Below are positions 33,722 to 43,371 of a stretch of 64,000 nucleotides of DNA, piece by piece. This DNA comes from Algoriphagus sp. A40. GTDB taxonomy: Bacteria > Bacteroidota > Bacteroidia > Cytophagales > Cyclobacteriaceae. Positions within the stretch are counted from its first letter, which is position 1. The number at the start of each line of letters is the position of its first letter. Under the pieces are notes generated by a model, which saw only the letters and a list, made by a program, of their open reading frames with translations, had not been told where the DNA came from and did no database searches. Both the position numbers and the translations under genes were made by a program. The DNA lies in contig NZ_MUNY01000046.1 of assembly GCF_002002735.1 (NCBI RefSeq), positions 1-64,000 on the forward strand, given 5' to 3'.

Positions 33722-36220
33722 TTATCCCCCGGAATCTGTTTCCGGGGGATTTTTTTTATCCTCAGCTTTTCCGATCTCCTCAGGAAGACTTTTGATGTAA
33801 AGATCTCTCTTGGGGAATGGGATTTCTATATTATTTTCTTTGAAAGTCTGGAAGATGGCACTCATGACTTCATTTCTCATGTCCAGCATCTGGTCCATGG
33901 ATTCTATCCAGAAGAGAACCCTGAAATCCACCGAACTTTCGCCGAAATTTTGCATCAAAATCCTTGGAGCAGGGGTTTTTAGGATATGGTCACGTTTCAT
34001 CACCTCTCCGATCAGTGAATTTACTTTTTGCATATCTGAATCGTAGGCAACCCCTATGATCAATTCTATTCTTCTTTTCTTATCAGAAAGTGTCCAGTTG
34101 ATCAAACTTTGGGAAAGTAGATCACCGTTTGGAATGACTACCTCGGCACCGTCATAGGACAAAATCTTACTGGCCCTAATTCCGACTTCTTTTACTTCAC
34201 CACTCATGGTTCCGACTTCTATGTCGTCCCCGATTTGGATGGGACGTTCGAAGGCCAGGATGATTCCCGATACCAGGTTGTTGATGATGGTCTGAAGACC
34301 AAAACCAATACCTACAGACAGGGCCCCCAGAACAAGAGTGACTTTATCCAATGGAATTTGAGCTGCGGTTGCTGCAATAAAAAAGCCAATAATAAATATG
34401 GCAAGCCGGATCAAAAGCACTGAGCTCCCCAAACGTTTTGTTCTGCTGCCCATATGTTGTTGATCTTTCAGAGAAGCGAAATAGGCAATGTTATTTGCCA
34501 AAATGTAAGATCCATAGAGGATCACTCCAAAAAGGAGAATGCTATTATAGGTGAAACTTGTGGCGCCAAGTATCCTTTCCTTGTTTAGGAAGAGGTCCAG
34601 TGATTCGTAGAAGTAATCACTTAAGACCAGATTGTGTAGTAAAATGACGCTCCAGAAAATGATTGCAAGGAGTGTGAAAAAACCCTTGATTCTTTCCTGA
34701 ATACCCTTAAAATCGATGTATGAAGTAAATGCGTCCACATCCCGCTTATTTTCCACAAACACATAGATGATTTCCATTACCACTTTGATGAAGAAATACA
34801 GGGTGACTGCATAGACAAATCCAACGACACCGGATACACTCAGGATTTTACCAAGGCTAAATCTGCCCAATCCATTGGAAATGAATCCGAGGATAAGAAA
34901 AACCATGGTCACAAGTCTGAGGTTACCCAAAAATTTGACCTCACTCTCTTCGTCTGATTTGAATTTTCTGGGGATTTGCCAAAGGAAAAATAGGGTGACA
35001 AGGTTGCCTACTTGGAAATAAAGTCTCTCTTGATAGGCGATTTCCCAATAGAGATTGCTCAGGGAAAAGAATAAAAAGATCACCACCAGTATCATCCATT
35101 TGATAAAAACCCTAATAGGAAAAGCTGTGAAAATCAATATGGAAGAAAAAAAGACGAGCAGGTACATGAAAAATGTGAGCAATGCAATCGAGCCTGTATC
35201 AAACAGAAACAATATCAGTGGGAGTAAAGCCAGCATGACTGAGGCAAAAGGCCTTTTGTCCAAATACTTTACTCTTCCCAGGATAATCTTCCCAAACTCC
35301 TTGTCTTCCTTGATGCCTCTCAGGGTGTATTTTACCATGCCAAAACATATTATCAGGATTACTGGCGCCAAAAAAGTGATTAAAGGATCTGCTCTCAATT
35401 GTCTCAGCAGAAACAAATAATTGAGCTTAATTGAATCGAGCGTAATCTCAAAAATTGATTTAGGTGAAGGAATTGAGTAGGACTCCCAGATGTAATTGAT
35501 TTCCTTATTCAGGAGTTTTTTTTCCAATAGTGATTTATTGGTTTCAACATACCGTCTCAGTTCCATGATCCCGATTGTAATGCTGCTTAATTGGGATTGG
35601 TACCGGGCGGCCTGTAATTCCTGTCTGTAAATCGTGCTGTCTAGCTGATGAAGATTCCCTTTTAGCCTTTCTATCTCATCCGAATACATCGGGAGCAAGA
35701 GGGTGTCCCTTATTTTGTACCTAAAAAAATCATCCGTTTTAATTCCGGTCAACATACTGTCCAAAACCTCAAGACGATCAAGCCTGGATTGAAGCAGTCC
35801 GTCGAGATCTTCGTTGTTTTCTTCTGTGGTTTTGAGAATCCGTAACAGGGCATTGACATACCGGAAGTTGAAATTGGTATTTGGAGTTTTTGCCCTTTCC
35901 CTGATCGCGGATATTGTTTGAACCATCGCTGGGATTTCCTCAGCAAATCTTGAGGTGTCTAGACTTTCCTGAAGTTCGAGTATAATTTCATTTGCCAGAA
36001 GGCTGTAGGTTCTCCCTTTTTTGATAAGGTCTTCCAAGGAAGGCGTGAGATTTATAGTAGGGAGCTCTACCTCAAGCAGGGTTGAGTCCAGAATAATCAA
36101 ACTGTCTTTGGCAGATAACAGCAGGCTGTCTATTTTATTGGATGCAGTGGTGTCTTGTCCAAATACGTGGCTGGAAGAAACCAGGGAAAAGAGCAATAGA
36201 ATCGTAAAAAGCTTTTTCAT
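33722..36220 (-). CDS. MscS-family mechanosensitive ion channel with large N-terminal domain
   Basis: An 832-aa protein. A signal peptide (~1-22) is followed by a periplasmic helical/coiled region (~25-270, many Leu/Glu/Asp), then about ten membrane helices. The MscS core lies at ~600-700 (LSVGIGFGLQTIINNLVSGIILAFERPIQIGD, then VGIRASKILSYDGAEVVIPNGDLLSQSLINW) with the cytoplasmic C-terminal domain behind it. The size resembles MscK/YbdG-type channels that open on hypo-osmotic shock. The gene end overlaps the cspA terminator. Confidence 0.9.
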   Translation of the reverse strand: MKKLFTILLLFSLVSSSHVFGQDTTASNKIDSLLLSAKDSLIILDSTLLEVELPTINLTPSLEDLIKKGRTYSLLANEIILELQESLDTSRFAEEIPAMVQTISAIRERAKTPNTNFNFRYVNALLRILKTTEENNEDLDGLLQSRLDRLEVLDSMLTGIKTDDFFRYKIRDTLLLPMYSDEIERLKGNLHQLDSTIYRQELQAARYQSQLSSITIGIMELRRYVETNKSLLEKKLLNKEINYIWESYSIPSPKSIFEITLDSIKLNYLFLLRQLRADPLITFLAPVILIICFGMVKYTLRGIKEDKEFGKIILGRVKYLDKRPFASVMLALLPLILFLFDTGSIALLTFFMYLLVFFSSILIFTAFPIRVFIKWMILVVIFLFFSLSNLYWEIAYQERLYFQVGNLVTLFFLWQIPRKFKSDEESEVKFLGNLRLVTMVFLILGFISNGLGRFSLGKILSVSGVVGFVYAVTLYFFIKVVMEIIYVFVENKRDVDAFTSYIDFKGIQERIKGFFTLLAIIFWSVILLHNLVLSDYFYESLDLFLNKERILGATSFTYNSILLFGVILYGSYILANNIAYFASLKDQQHMGSRTKRLGSSVLLIRLAIFIIGFFIAATAAQIPLDKVTLVLGALSVGIGFGLQTIINNLVSGIILAFERPIQIGDDIEVGTMSGEVKEVGIRASKILSYDGAEVVIPNGDLLSQSLINWTLSDKKRRIELIIGVAYDSDMQKVNSLIGEVMKRDHILKTPAPRILMQNFGESSVDFRVLFWIESMDQMLDMRNEVMSAIFQTFKENNIEIPFPKRDLYIKSLPEEIGKAEDKKNPPETDSGG
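33724..33757 (+). terminator. Terminator of cspA, overlapping the end of mscS-like gene
   Basis: ATCCCCCGGAA (33724-33734) pairs with TTCCGGGGGAT (33740-33750), followed by seven Ts. On the minus strand the same bases encode the last codons and stop of the MscS-like channel, so a structural and a coding role overlap. Confidence 0.85.
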
Positions 36221-36443
36221 TTAGGAGGGTAATGGCAATTAAAAATAAGGATTAAATCCAGAATTGTAGGAAGAGGTGTAGGGATGATTTTTGTCAATTA
36301 TTCCCTGTTGCATGAATCAAAATCGGCCAAATTGGCTGGAAATACCTTCTGATAGAATTGGATTTAAGACAAAAAGGCTGAAAAACCCAATTGGAATAGA
36401 ATTTACAATGAAGGAAGCATAAAACAAATAACCAACAACTATT

Positions 36444-36872
36444 ATGAAACTTGTAAGATACAATCCCCTCGACAACCAAGTTCCGGCATCTTTCAGCGGA
36501 ATGCTCGACAGATTCTTCAATGAATCTTTGGGTTCAACTTTAAAGCAATTCAGCCCTGCTGTTGATATTGCAGAGGATGAAAAATCCTATGAAATCCATG
36601 TTGCAGTACCTGGTGTGAAAAAATCGGATTTCAAGATTGACCTGCTCGATAGGAAATTGATCATTTCCGGAGAACGAAAGCAGGAAGAGAAAAAAGAAGG
36701 AAAAAACTTCCACAGTGTTGAAACCCAATATGGATCATTCAGGAGATCATTTTTCATCCCTGAAGATGTGATTGAAGATAAGGTTGAAGCCAGTTACGAA
36801 GAGGGAGTACTCAAGCTGGTTCTTCCCAAAAAGGAAAAGAAAGTAAACAAAGCGACCATCGAAGTCAGATAA
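36444..36872 (+). CDS. Hsp20/alpha-crystallin small heat-shock protein
   Basis: A 142-aa ATP-independent holdase. The alpha-crystallin domain lies at ~38-130 (VDIAEDEKSYEIHVAVPGVKKSDFKIDLLDRKLIISGERK...YGSFRRSFFIPEDV, then ASYEEGVLKLVLPKKE). The C-terminal IEVR resembles the I-x-I/V anchoring motif. Downstream is an HtrA gene, and envelope-stress context is plausible. A short terminator-like hairpin follows. Confidence 0.93.
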   Translation: MKLVRYNPLDNQVPASFSGMLDRFFNESLGSTLKQFSPAVDIAEDEKSYEIHVAVPGVKKSDFKIDLLDRKLIISGERKQEEKKEGKNFHSVETQYGSFRRSFFIPEDVIEDKVEASYEEGVLKLVLPKKEKKVNKATIEVR

Positions 36873-36877
36873 CGGAG

Positions 36878-36904
36878 AGGTGGGGAAACCCACTTCTTTT
36901 TATT
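36878..36904 (+). terminator. Terminator after hsp20
   Basis: GAGGTGGG and CCCACTTC pair (one G-T) around a GAAA loop, then TTTTTATTT. Confidence 0.65.
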
Positions 36905-37043
36905 TGCCGTAATCCCACCTAGAATTCTCCAAAAAGCGGTTAATTCTTGTTAATTTGGCTATACAGATTGATCAAAGGGTTATAGAAATGAGTCTATACT
37001 TTCAACATTTGTATTGAATAAATAGTAAATCAGAAAAAAAATT

Positions 37044-38546
37044 ATGAGCAAGAAACAGTTCTTTCTGGGTTTGCTTCTCGCGGCCTTTTTAGGCGGTGTA
37101 GTAGCGCTGGCTGGTGTGAGTTTTCTGATCCAACCACAAAATGCCGGCAATTTCGACGAGAAGCAGCAAACAAGTTTTGTAAACCTACTTTCAGGCAAAG
37201 ATTTTACCGTTCCTGATGGGATAAATTTCGTCGCATCCGCACAGGTTGTCACTCCTGCTGTGGTTCACGTCAAGAGCCAAGTTTCCTATACACCAAGATC
37301 CGAAAGAGATCCCGTGGAGGAGTTTTTTGGATTTCCAGATCCAAGAGAGAGACAAGATGGTCAGGGCGGAGAAATGCCAATCAGCTCCGGTTCAGGGGTA
37401 ATTATTTCCAGCGATGGCTACATCGTCACCAATAATCACGTAGTCGAAGGCGCTACTAAAATTGATATTTCCCTGGAAAACAATAAGCGGTATGAAGCAA
37501 CGGTAATCGGCACAGATCCTACTACGGATTTGGCTTTGCTGAAAATCGAGGCGAGTAACCTCCCTTTTGTGAAGTTTGGAGATTCAGACGAAACAAAAAT
37601 CGGTGAATGGGTTTTGGCTGTAGGTAATCCTTTTGATTTAAATTCCACAGTTACTGCCGGGATTATTTCTGCCAAGGCGAGAAATATAGGGATTTTGAGA
37701 GGGGTGGAAAACAACCTTCAGATTGAGTCTTTCCTCCAGACTGACGCAGTAGTGAATCCCGGAAATTCAGGGGGAGCTTTGGTCAATCTGGCCGGTGAGC
37801 TGATCGGTATCAATACTGCAATCGCTACCCGTACTGGTACTTTCTCGGGATATTCATTCGCTGTACCTAGTACTCTGGTGAAGAAAGTCATGGACGACCT
37901 GATGAACCATGGCGCGGTTCAACGGGGTTTGTTAGGGGTTCAAATCCAAAACGTAAGCCCAGAACTTGCTGATTATCTCGATAAGACGTTTCCGGTAGAG
38001 CAGGGTGTATATGTAGGTGGGGTGAATGAAAACTCAGCTGGAAAAGAAGCAGGCTTGAAAGAAGGTGACATCATCATTGGAATCGATGGAAAGACTGTCA
38101 ACAATGTGGCAAACCTACAGGAATTGGTTGCCAGAAGACGGCCTGGTGACAAGATTGACGTGGAATACATCCGCGATGGAAAAACTTCCAAAACTTCAGC
38201 AACCCTCAAGAATTTCTCCGGCGATACCAATATTGTAAAAAGAGAAGTTCCGAAAACTTATACATTCGAAGGGCTTCAGTTTGAGGAAGTCAAAGATCAG
38301 ATCAAGGAACAACTTGAAATTTCCGGTGGTGCCGTCATTAAAATGAACGGAAACGAAAGCTGGAGGAAAGCAGGAGCCAGAAACGGGTTTATTATCACTT
38401 CCGTCATCTCCGACAGCGGCAGGACCCGAATCAACAGTGCCCAAGAAATGATTGATTTCCTAGAGGATAATGGAGGGGATGAAATTGTGGTCTTGGGTAT
38501 GTTCCCTGATGGAACTGAATATTACTTTGAAGTGGAAGGGAATTGA
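37044..38546 (+). CDS. HtrA/DegP-family periplasmic serine protease (paralogue 2)
   Basis: A 500-aa protease with an N-terminal signal/anchor (~6-29). The triad is His132 (TNNHVVEG), Asp162 (TTDLALLKIE) and Ser242 (NPGNSGGAL). PDZ1 lies at ~290-380 (AGLKEGDIIIGIDGKTVNNVANLQELVARRRPGDKI). The C-terminal ~100 residues resemble a degenerate second PDZ (GFIITSVISDSGRTRINSAQEMIDFLED). It shares its architecture with paralogue 1 at 16173-17618 but has a longer insert before the catalytic His. It acts in envelope protein quality control. Confidence 0.93.
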   Translation: MSKKQFFLGLLLAAFLGGVVALAGVSFLIQPQNAGNFDEKQQTSFVNLLSGKDFTVPDGINFVASAQVVTPAVVHVKSQVSYTPRSERDPVEEFFGFPDPRERQDGQGGEMPISSGSGVIISSDGYIVTNNHVVEGATKIDISLENNKRYEATVIGTDPTTDLALLKIEASNLPFVKFGDSDETKIGEWVLAVGNPFDLNSTVTAGIISAKARNIGILRGVENNLQIESFLQTDAVVNPGNSGGALVNLAGELIGINTAIATRTGTFSGYSFAVPSTLVKKVMDDLMNHGAVQRGLLGVQIQNVSPELADYLDKTFPVEQGVYVGGVNENSAGKEAGLKEGDIIIGIDGKTVNNVANLQELVARRRPGDKIDVEYIRDGKTSKTSATLKNFSGDTNIVKREVPKTYTFEGLQFEEVKDQIKEQLEISGGAVIKMNGNESWRKAGARNGFIITSVISDSGRTRINSAQEMIDFLEDNGGDEIVVLGMFPDGTEYYFEVEGN

Positions 38547-38564
38547 TTTCCTGACAAACCAAAT

Positions 38565-38592
38565 AAAAAAGCCGGTGTGAGCCGGCTTTTTT
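38565..38592. terminator. Bidirectional-type terminator after HtrA paralogue 2
   Basis: AAAAAGCCGG (38566-38575) pairs with CCGGCTTTTT (38582-38591) around TGTGAG. The A/T arms fit termination in both directions; only the plus strand needs it here. Confidence 0.8.
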
Positions 38593-38638
38593 ATTGCCCT
38601 CTTTTTCCTACTTTATGCCTTTTAAACCCATAACCAAA

Positions 38639-39916
38639 ATGAAAAATAGAATTGTAATCGTCCTGGTTTTCCTATTTGCGGCATGCCAGATTTCATTTGC
38701 CCAGACCATCACAGAAGCAGGGAAAACCCCTGTTTCCGGAATTTCCCAAGAAAGGATCGCCATGCTGGATGCTATGTTGGAAGAAGCAATGAAAAAAGAC
38801 CAAGTTCCGGGTATGGTGGCAATGGTGGTGAAAGACGGGAAAATAGTCTATCATTCTGCTAAAGGATTTTCTGATGTGGAATCAGGAAAAGCCATGGAGA
38901 AAAACTCCATTTTCCGGATAGCTTCCCAGACCAAGGCGATTACTTCCACGGCGGTTATGATGCTTTGGGAGGAGGGAAAATTCAGATTGGACGACCCGAT
39001 TTCCAAATACATCCCCGAATTCAAAAATCCGCAAGTCCTAAATACCTTTCGCTACGGGGATACCACTTACAGCACCAAGCCAAGTTCTAAAGAGATTACG
39101 ATCCGCCACCTGTTGACCCACACTTCCGGTTTGGGTTATGGCGTGATCGACGGAGATGAGCGGATGAAAATGATCTACCACAAAGCAGGAGTGATGGATC
39201 TTTTCACCACTGAAAACATCACGATTGGGGAAAGCGTCAAGCGCTTGGCCAAACTTCCCCTGCACCATGAACCTGGAGCCAAATTCACCTACAGCGAAGG
39301 GCTCGATGTGTTGGGATACCTGATTGAGGTGGTGTCCGGGATGCCTTTTGACCAATTTTTGAAAACCCGACTTTTCGATCCAATGGGAATGAATGACACC
39401 CGATTTTATTTGAACGATGCTCAGGCTCCTAGATTGGTAACTGTTCATACCCGGAAAGACAACAAGTGGGTGTCCTATCCGGTGACGTTCTACGATCCTG
39501 CTTATCCCAAAACCGGAGCCAAAGCCTTTTTCTCAGGAGGTGCGGGACTTTCCAGCACCACCGAAGACTACGCCAAATTCCTTCAGATGTACCTCAATGG
39601 CGGGATTTACAACGGAAAACGCATCTTGAGTCCGATTACGATTCAAACCATCATGTCTAATCAGGTAGGCGATTTGTTGGGTGATGGAGGAAAGGACTAT
39701 GGTTTGGCTTTTGGTATTGTTGACCAAAAAGGCGTTCAGACTGGGGGAATCGGCAGTTTGGGTACTTTTGACTGGGGAGGTTATTTCAATACCCAGTACT
39801 TTGCAGATCCTCAGACTGGAATCATTGGGTTAATTTTCAAGCAGACTTCCGGTGCCGGGAATGGTGACGAAACTAGCTGGAAATTTAGACAAATGGTGTT
39901 TACTCTGATTGAATAG
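38639..39916 (+). CDS. Serine hydrolase, beta-lactamase class C/esterase-like
   Basis: About 425 aa from ATG 38639 (MKNRIVIV...). The upstream ATG at 38594 lies in the preceding terminator region. A signal peptide ends near AACQISFAQ, with a possible lipobox at AAC. The beta-lactamase fold shows SxxK as SQTK in FRIASQTKAITS. The second motif reads YSEG rather than YxN in the expected place (KFTYSEGLDVLGYLIE). A GGAGLSSTTEDYAKFLQMY stretch is typical of the family. It is more likely an esterase or peptidase than a drug-inactivating beta-lactamase. Confidence 0.85.
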   Translation: MKNRIVIVLVFLFAACQISFAQTITEAGKTPVSGISQERIAMLDAMLEEAMKKDQVPGMVAMVVKDGKIVYHSAKGFSDVESGKAMEKNSIFRIASQTKAITSTAVMMLWEEGKFRLDDPISKYIPEFKNPQVLNTFRYGDTTYSTKPSSKEITIRHLLTHTSGLGYGVIDGDERMKMIYHKAGVMDLFTTENITIGESVKRLAKLPLHHEPGAKFTYSEGLDVLGYLIEVVSGMPFDQFLKTRLFDPMGMNDTRFYLNDAQAPRLVTVHTRKDNKWVSYPVTFYDPAYPKTGAKAFFSGGAGLSSTTEDYAKFLQMYLNGGIYNGKRILSPITIQTIMSNQVGDLLGDGGKDYGLAFGIVDQKGVQTGGIGSLGTFDWGGYFNTQYFADPQTGIIGLIFKQTSGAGNGDETSWKFRQMVFTLIE

Positions 39917-39988
39917 GATTGAAAAATTGGAAGATTTGAAAATTGAAAAATTGAGGTAATTACCAACAGGAGGCCAAACTTAATTTGA

Positions 39989-40043
39989 TTTAGGCCACAG
40001 ATTCACAGGTAAAATTCATCTTTGCATCTGTGGCTATTTTATG
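39989..40043. terminator. Hairpin between converging serine hydrolase and HAD genes
   Basis: GCCACAGAT and ATCTGTGGC arms flank about 25 bases and are followed by TATTTTATG. It lies between converging genes; the right arm runs into the 3' end of the HAD gene. It may serve both strands. Confidence 0.4.
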
Positions 40044-40690
40044 ACTTCCATTGCTTCATGGAAATTCGAAAATACATTTACACAACCCATTTCAATCAAT
40101 TCCTTTTTGCTGTGCGTGGTGGCTAAACCAATCACTTTCAGACCTGCACTTTTTGCGGATCGGATGCCTCCGCCTGAGTCTTCAAACACCAGGATGTTTT
40201 CGGGGTTTTCACCTGACTTTTTCAGCGATTTGATGAAAATCTCAGGATCGGGTTTGCCTTTCAATACTTCATGACCTCCGGTGACGGTATCAAAATAGCG
40301 CCGAATCCCAAGTCCATTCAGGGTAAAATCAATGTTGTTTTGGTCCCCCATTGTCGCGAGGTGGCAACTGATATGTTGGGATTGGAGGAATTTAAGGAAA
40401 GGAGTCAATCCTTCGATTTCTTTCAGATTAGGCCTGTAAATATGCCGGTAGGTGGCTTCTTTTTCCTCTCCAAGTTCAATCCGCTTTTCCCTCGATTCCA
40501 CATGTGGGAAAAACTTCCGGATCATCTCATTCAGTGTTCCGTGATTTTGGGCATGAAAGTCCTCTGGCCGGAGGTGAATTCCGTGATTCCCCAAAAACCG
40601 CAACCAGGCTTCCTGATGAAAAGGAATGTTGTCCACCAGGGTGCCATCCATGTCAAAGAGGATCCCCCGGATATTTTTAATTAAGCTCAT
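40034..40690 (-). CDS. HAD-family phosphatase, beta-phosphoglucomutase-like
   Basis: 218 aa from ATG 40690 (MSLIKNIRG); the frame to 40720 adds ten basic residues. HAD motif I DMDGTLVD has nucleophile Asp13 and general acid Asp15. A helical cap follows (HQEAWLRFLGNHGIHL). Motif II is TMGDQN, with Lys in GKPDPEIF and motif III VFEDSGGGI. It belongs to the beta-PGM/Gph-like phosphatases. The substrate cannot be read from sequence; sugar phosphates are common. Confidence 0.88.
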   Translation of the reverse strand: MSLIKNIRGILFDMDGTLVDNIPFHQEAWLRFLGNHGIHLRPEDFHAQNHGTLNEMIRKFFPHVESREKRIELGEEKEATYRHIYRPNLKEIEGLTPFLKFLQSQHISCHLATMGDQNNIDFTLNGLGIRRYFDTVTGGHEVLKGKPDPEIFIKSLKKSGENPENILVFEDSGGGIRSAKSAGLKVIGLATTHSKKELIEMGCVNVFSNFHEAMEVIK

Positions 40691-40787
40691 AGCTCTTTGT
40701 TTTCTGTTAAAATAAGGCATCGTCTGGATTGATCCTGCACTCCAATCATTTTGAGTTTTTCGAAACTAGCCAATACCATGTTTTTGC

Positions 40788-42182
40788 TCAAGATTTCAAA
40801 TTTTCCCCGTCTTTGAAATGCAACCGGCGAAAAACCAAAGCTGAAAGCATGGTCAGGCCCCCAATTACCAAAAATGTGTAGCGAAACGCGTTTTGGATTT
40901 CATTTTGGATGAGCCGGACATCCCCTTCGAAGAGCTTGAGTACTATTAGGCCAAAGGCTATCCCAAATCCAATCGCAAGTTGCTGATTGACCGAAATCAG
41001 GGAATTGCCGCTGCTGGTATGGTAGTTTCTCAAGTCTGCAATAGAGATGGAATTCATGGAAGTAAACTGGATGGAATTGAAAAATCCCAACAGGGCTATA
41101 ATCGGGAGATGCCAGTATATCGATGTGTTGATTCCAGGTAAGGCAAGGGCACATATCAATAGACCGATAATTAAAGTGTTGGCCATCAGAGTGGTCCGAT
41201 AGCCAAAACGATTCAGAATTCCGATGACAACCGACTTGCCAAAAATAGCTGTCAGAGCCATGGGTGCCACGATCCATCCGGAGACCACAGCAGATTCACC
41301 ATAAGCGATCTGAATCATCAGAGGCAACAACAAGGGGATTGAACTGATACCCAACCGAGTGGCGAGATTGCCCAATATACCAACCCGGAAGGTACGCACC
41401 TGAAAAAGAGCCAGCGGAAATATGGGATTTTCCTCTGACTTGGCATGCCGATAATAGAAGTACAGCATCAAAAATCCCGAAACCAAAGCAATCAAAATCG
41501 GAGTGACGTGGACACTGTTTCCCAGCAATTCCAACGAAATAGAAAGCAGGAATGACGCTGCAGCAAAAATCAGGAAACCCTTTAAGTCAAAATTTAGAGA
41601 CTTGGACCTGAAATCGGGCAGGTAGCGGAGACTCAGCAAAATCCCGAGTAGGGCTATAGGCAAGTTGATCAGAAAAATCCAATGCCAAGTCAGGTAATCG
41701 ACCATGTATCCACCTACCAAGGGTCCCAAAACCGGACCGATCAAGGCCGGGACGATGGCGTAGTTCATGGCCTGAACGAGTTCGTTCTTTGGGAAGCTCC
41801 TGATCAGGGTAAGTCTTCCAACGGGAGTCATCAGGCTGCCTCCAATGCCCTGAAGAACCCTTGCAAGAACGAGCTGGGTAAGGTTTTGGGAAAGTGAACA
41901 CAAAAGTGAGCCTAAAGCAAAAAGGGCCAAGGCAACGATAAAGACCTTTTTGGTGCCGAATTTATCCGCCACAAAACCACTGATCGGCATCAACAAGGCC
42001 AGGGTCAGCACATAGCTGATGATGGCATTCTGCATGTTGAGGGGAGATTCGTGGAGATCCTTGGCGATGGAGGGCAGGGATGTGTTCAAAATCGTGGAGT
42101 CCAACATCTGCATAAAAATGGCAGTGGCCAAAATGACCGGAAGGACTCGCTTGATCTGGGGGCTGAGGGTTGCCTCTTCCAT
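40788..42182 (-). CDS. MFS drug efflux transporter, DHA2 (EmrB-like, 14-helix)
   Basis: A 464-aa transporter with about fourteen hydrophobic helices. The N-terminal half has LDSTILNTSLPSIAKDLHES, the conserved loop GFVADKFGTKKVF and RVLQGIGGSLMTPVGRLTLIRSFPK (antiporter motif C region). It is expected to export hydrophobic compounds in exchange for protons. It diverges from the dioxygenase gene across ~220 bases, so joint regulation is possible, but no adjacent regulator is seen. Confidence 0.88.
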   Translation of the reverse strand: MEEATLSPQIKRVLPVILATAIFMQMLDSTILNTSLPSIAKDLHESPLNMQNAIISYVLTLALLMPISGFVADKFGTKKVFIVALALFALGSLLCSLSQNLTQLVLARVLQGIGGSLMTPVGRLTLIRSFPKNELVQAMNYAIVPALIGPVLGPLVGGYMVDYLTWHWIFLINLPIALLGILLSLRYLPDFRSKSLNFDLKGFLIFAAASFLLSISLELLGNSVHVTPILIALVSGFLMLYFYYRHAKSEENPIFPLALFQVRTFRVGILGNLATRLGISSIPLLLPLMIQIAYGESAVVSGWIVAPMALTAIFGKSVVIGILNRFGYRTTLMANTLIIGLLICALALPGINTSIYWHLPIIALLGFFNSIQFTSMNSISIADLRNYHTSSGNSLISVNQQLAIGFGIAFGLIVLKLFEGDVRLIQNEIQNAFRYTFLVIGGLTMLSALVFRRLHFKDGENLKS

Positions 42183-42400
42183 AAACCTATTTGAAAGTCA
42201 GAACTTCACGAAGATACCTTGTGTGGCACATTCCCCGAAACAATGAGATTTTTATCATGCAAAGAAAAGTCACAGGTTAAGGGGAATTACTGGTAATAGA
42301 AAGGCAAAAGAACTGAAAAACGCTAAAACAAATTTCACCCGAATTAAGGGTTAAGCTTTTGAAATTAAGTACCTTTTGTAGGTATCTAGCCCAAAAACCG

Positions 42401-43084
42401 ATGAAAAAGCGTGAATTTTTGAAAAAAACATTTGCCGGGTTCGGCGGTATCGTTGCACTCCCTGTCATGGGATGTGATACCAAAGGAGCCACTGATCCAA
42501 ATGACCCCGCCTGTGAAGTTTCTCCCAAGGAAACACGAGGCCCATTTCCCAACAAATCCCCAGCGGAATTGATGCGGGCCAATATCATCGCTGACCGTCA
42601 GGGCATCGCACTGCTCATCAATCTGAAAGTTCAGGACCAAGGAGAGTCCTGTTCACCGGTTTCAGGAGTGCAGGTGGATATTTGGCACTGCGACGCTGAA
42701 GGATACTATTCGGAATATGGAGCGCATCCATTGCAGGAAAAGGATTTCAGACAGGTATCATTTCTCAGGGGGCGGCAAACCACTGATGCCAAAGGAGAAG
42801 TTTCCTTTATCAGCATTTTTCCGGGTTGGTATCCGGGCAGGGCTCCCCATATCCATGTGGATGTATTAAAAGATGAGAAAATCATCCTCAGCACTCAAGT
42901 GGCTTTTCCTGAGCAAAGCACTTCAGAAGTCTATGCCAGTAGAGGATATAAGGGAAAAGAAGATACACCCAATGAAACCGATGGGGTATTCAGAAACAGT
43001 CTGGCAGGAAATATGGCCGATTCGGTGACTGGAACTCCAAGTGAAGGATATACACTCAGAAAGGTAATCACCGTGAATGGTTGA
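42401..43084 (+). CDS. Intradiol (catechol/protocatechuate-type) dioxygenase, secreted
   Basis: About 227 aa from ATG 42401 (MKKREFLKK); an upstream in-frame ATG at 42359 is less likely. The N-terminus has a hydrophobic segment ending VMGC, a possible lipobox. The fold matches intradiol ring-cleavage enzymes: ETRGPFP, VSGVQVDIWHCDAEGYYSEY (first Fe-Tyr), then FPGWYPGRAPHIHV (second Tyr and two His Fe ligands). These enzymes use non-heme Fe(III) to open catechol rings with O2. Secreted members with unknown aromatic substrates are common in Bacteroidota. Confidence 0.88.
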   Translation: MKKREFLKKTFAGFGGIVALPVMGCDTKGATDPNDPACEVSPKETRGPFPNKSPAELMRANIIADRQGIALLINLKVQDQGESCSPVSGVQVDIWHCDAEGYYSEYGAHPLQEKDFRQVSFLRGRQTTDAKGEVSFISIFPGWYPGRAPHIHVDVLKDEKIILSTQVAFPEQSTSEVYASRGYKGKEDTPNETDGVFRNSLAGNMADSVTGTPSEGYTLRKVITVNG

Positions 43085-43371
43085 GAATACTGGATCCGAC
43101 CCAACCCTTAGGCCTCCAAGCCTGCAGGAGGATTCTAAAATTTGGGTAAAGGCGAAGGAGATTGGTGCAGTTTATGGATGATATAGGCAGTTTCGGGGAA
43201 CTTTCCATTTTCTCTGCTTTGGTTACCATTAGCGGATACACAGAGCAAAAGTATTTTCGGTGATGCTCTGGTTGTAGTCTGAAATGCAAGGTGATATTTG
43301 ACAGCCAGGTTAATTCTTTCGGAGAAAAAGATCAAGCAGTTGCCTAAATAAGAGGCATCGGAGCGTTGTGG
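43085..43371. other. Intergenic stretch, nothing clear
   Basis: 287 bases between converging genes. A small CCTCC...GGAGG inverted repeat sits at about 43113-43131. Short frames here have no recognisable features. Confidence 0.5.

Noticed and set aside
38639-39916. Annotation as a true antibiotic-inactivating beta-lactamase
   Set aside because: The second motif reads YSEG rather than YxN; the family contains many esterases and peptidases.
43085-43371. Small frames (66-73 aa) on the minus strand as genes
   Set aside because: No start context, no conserved pattern and lie in an intergenic gap between converging genes.
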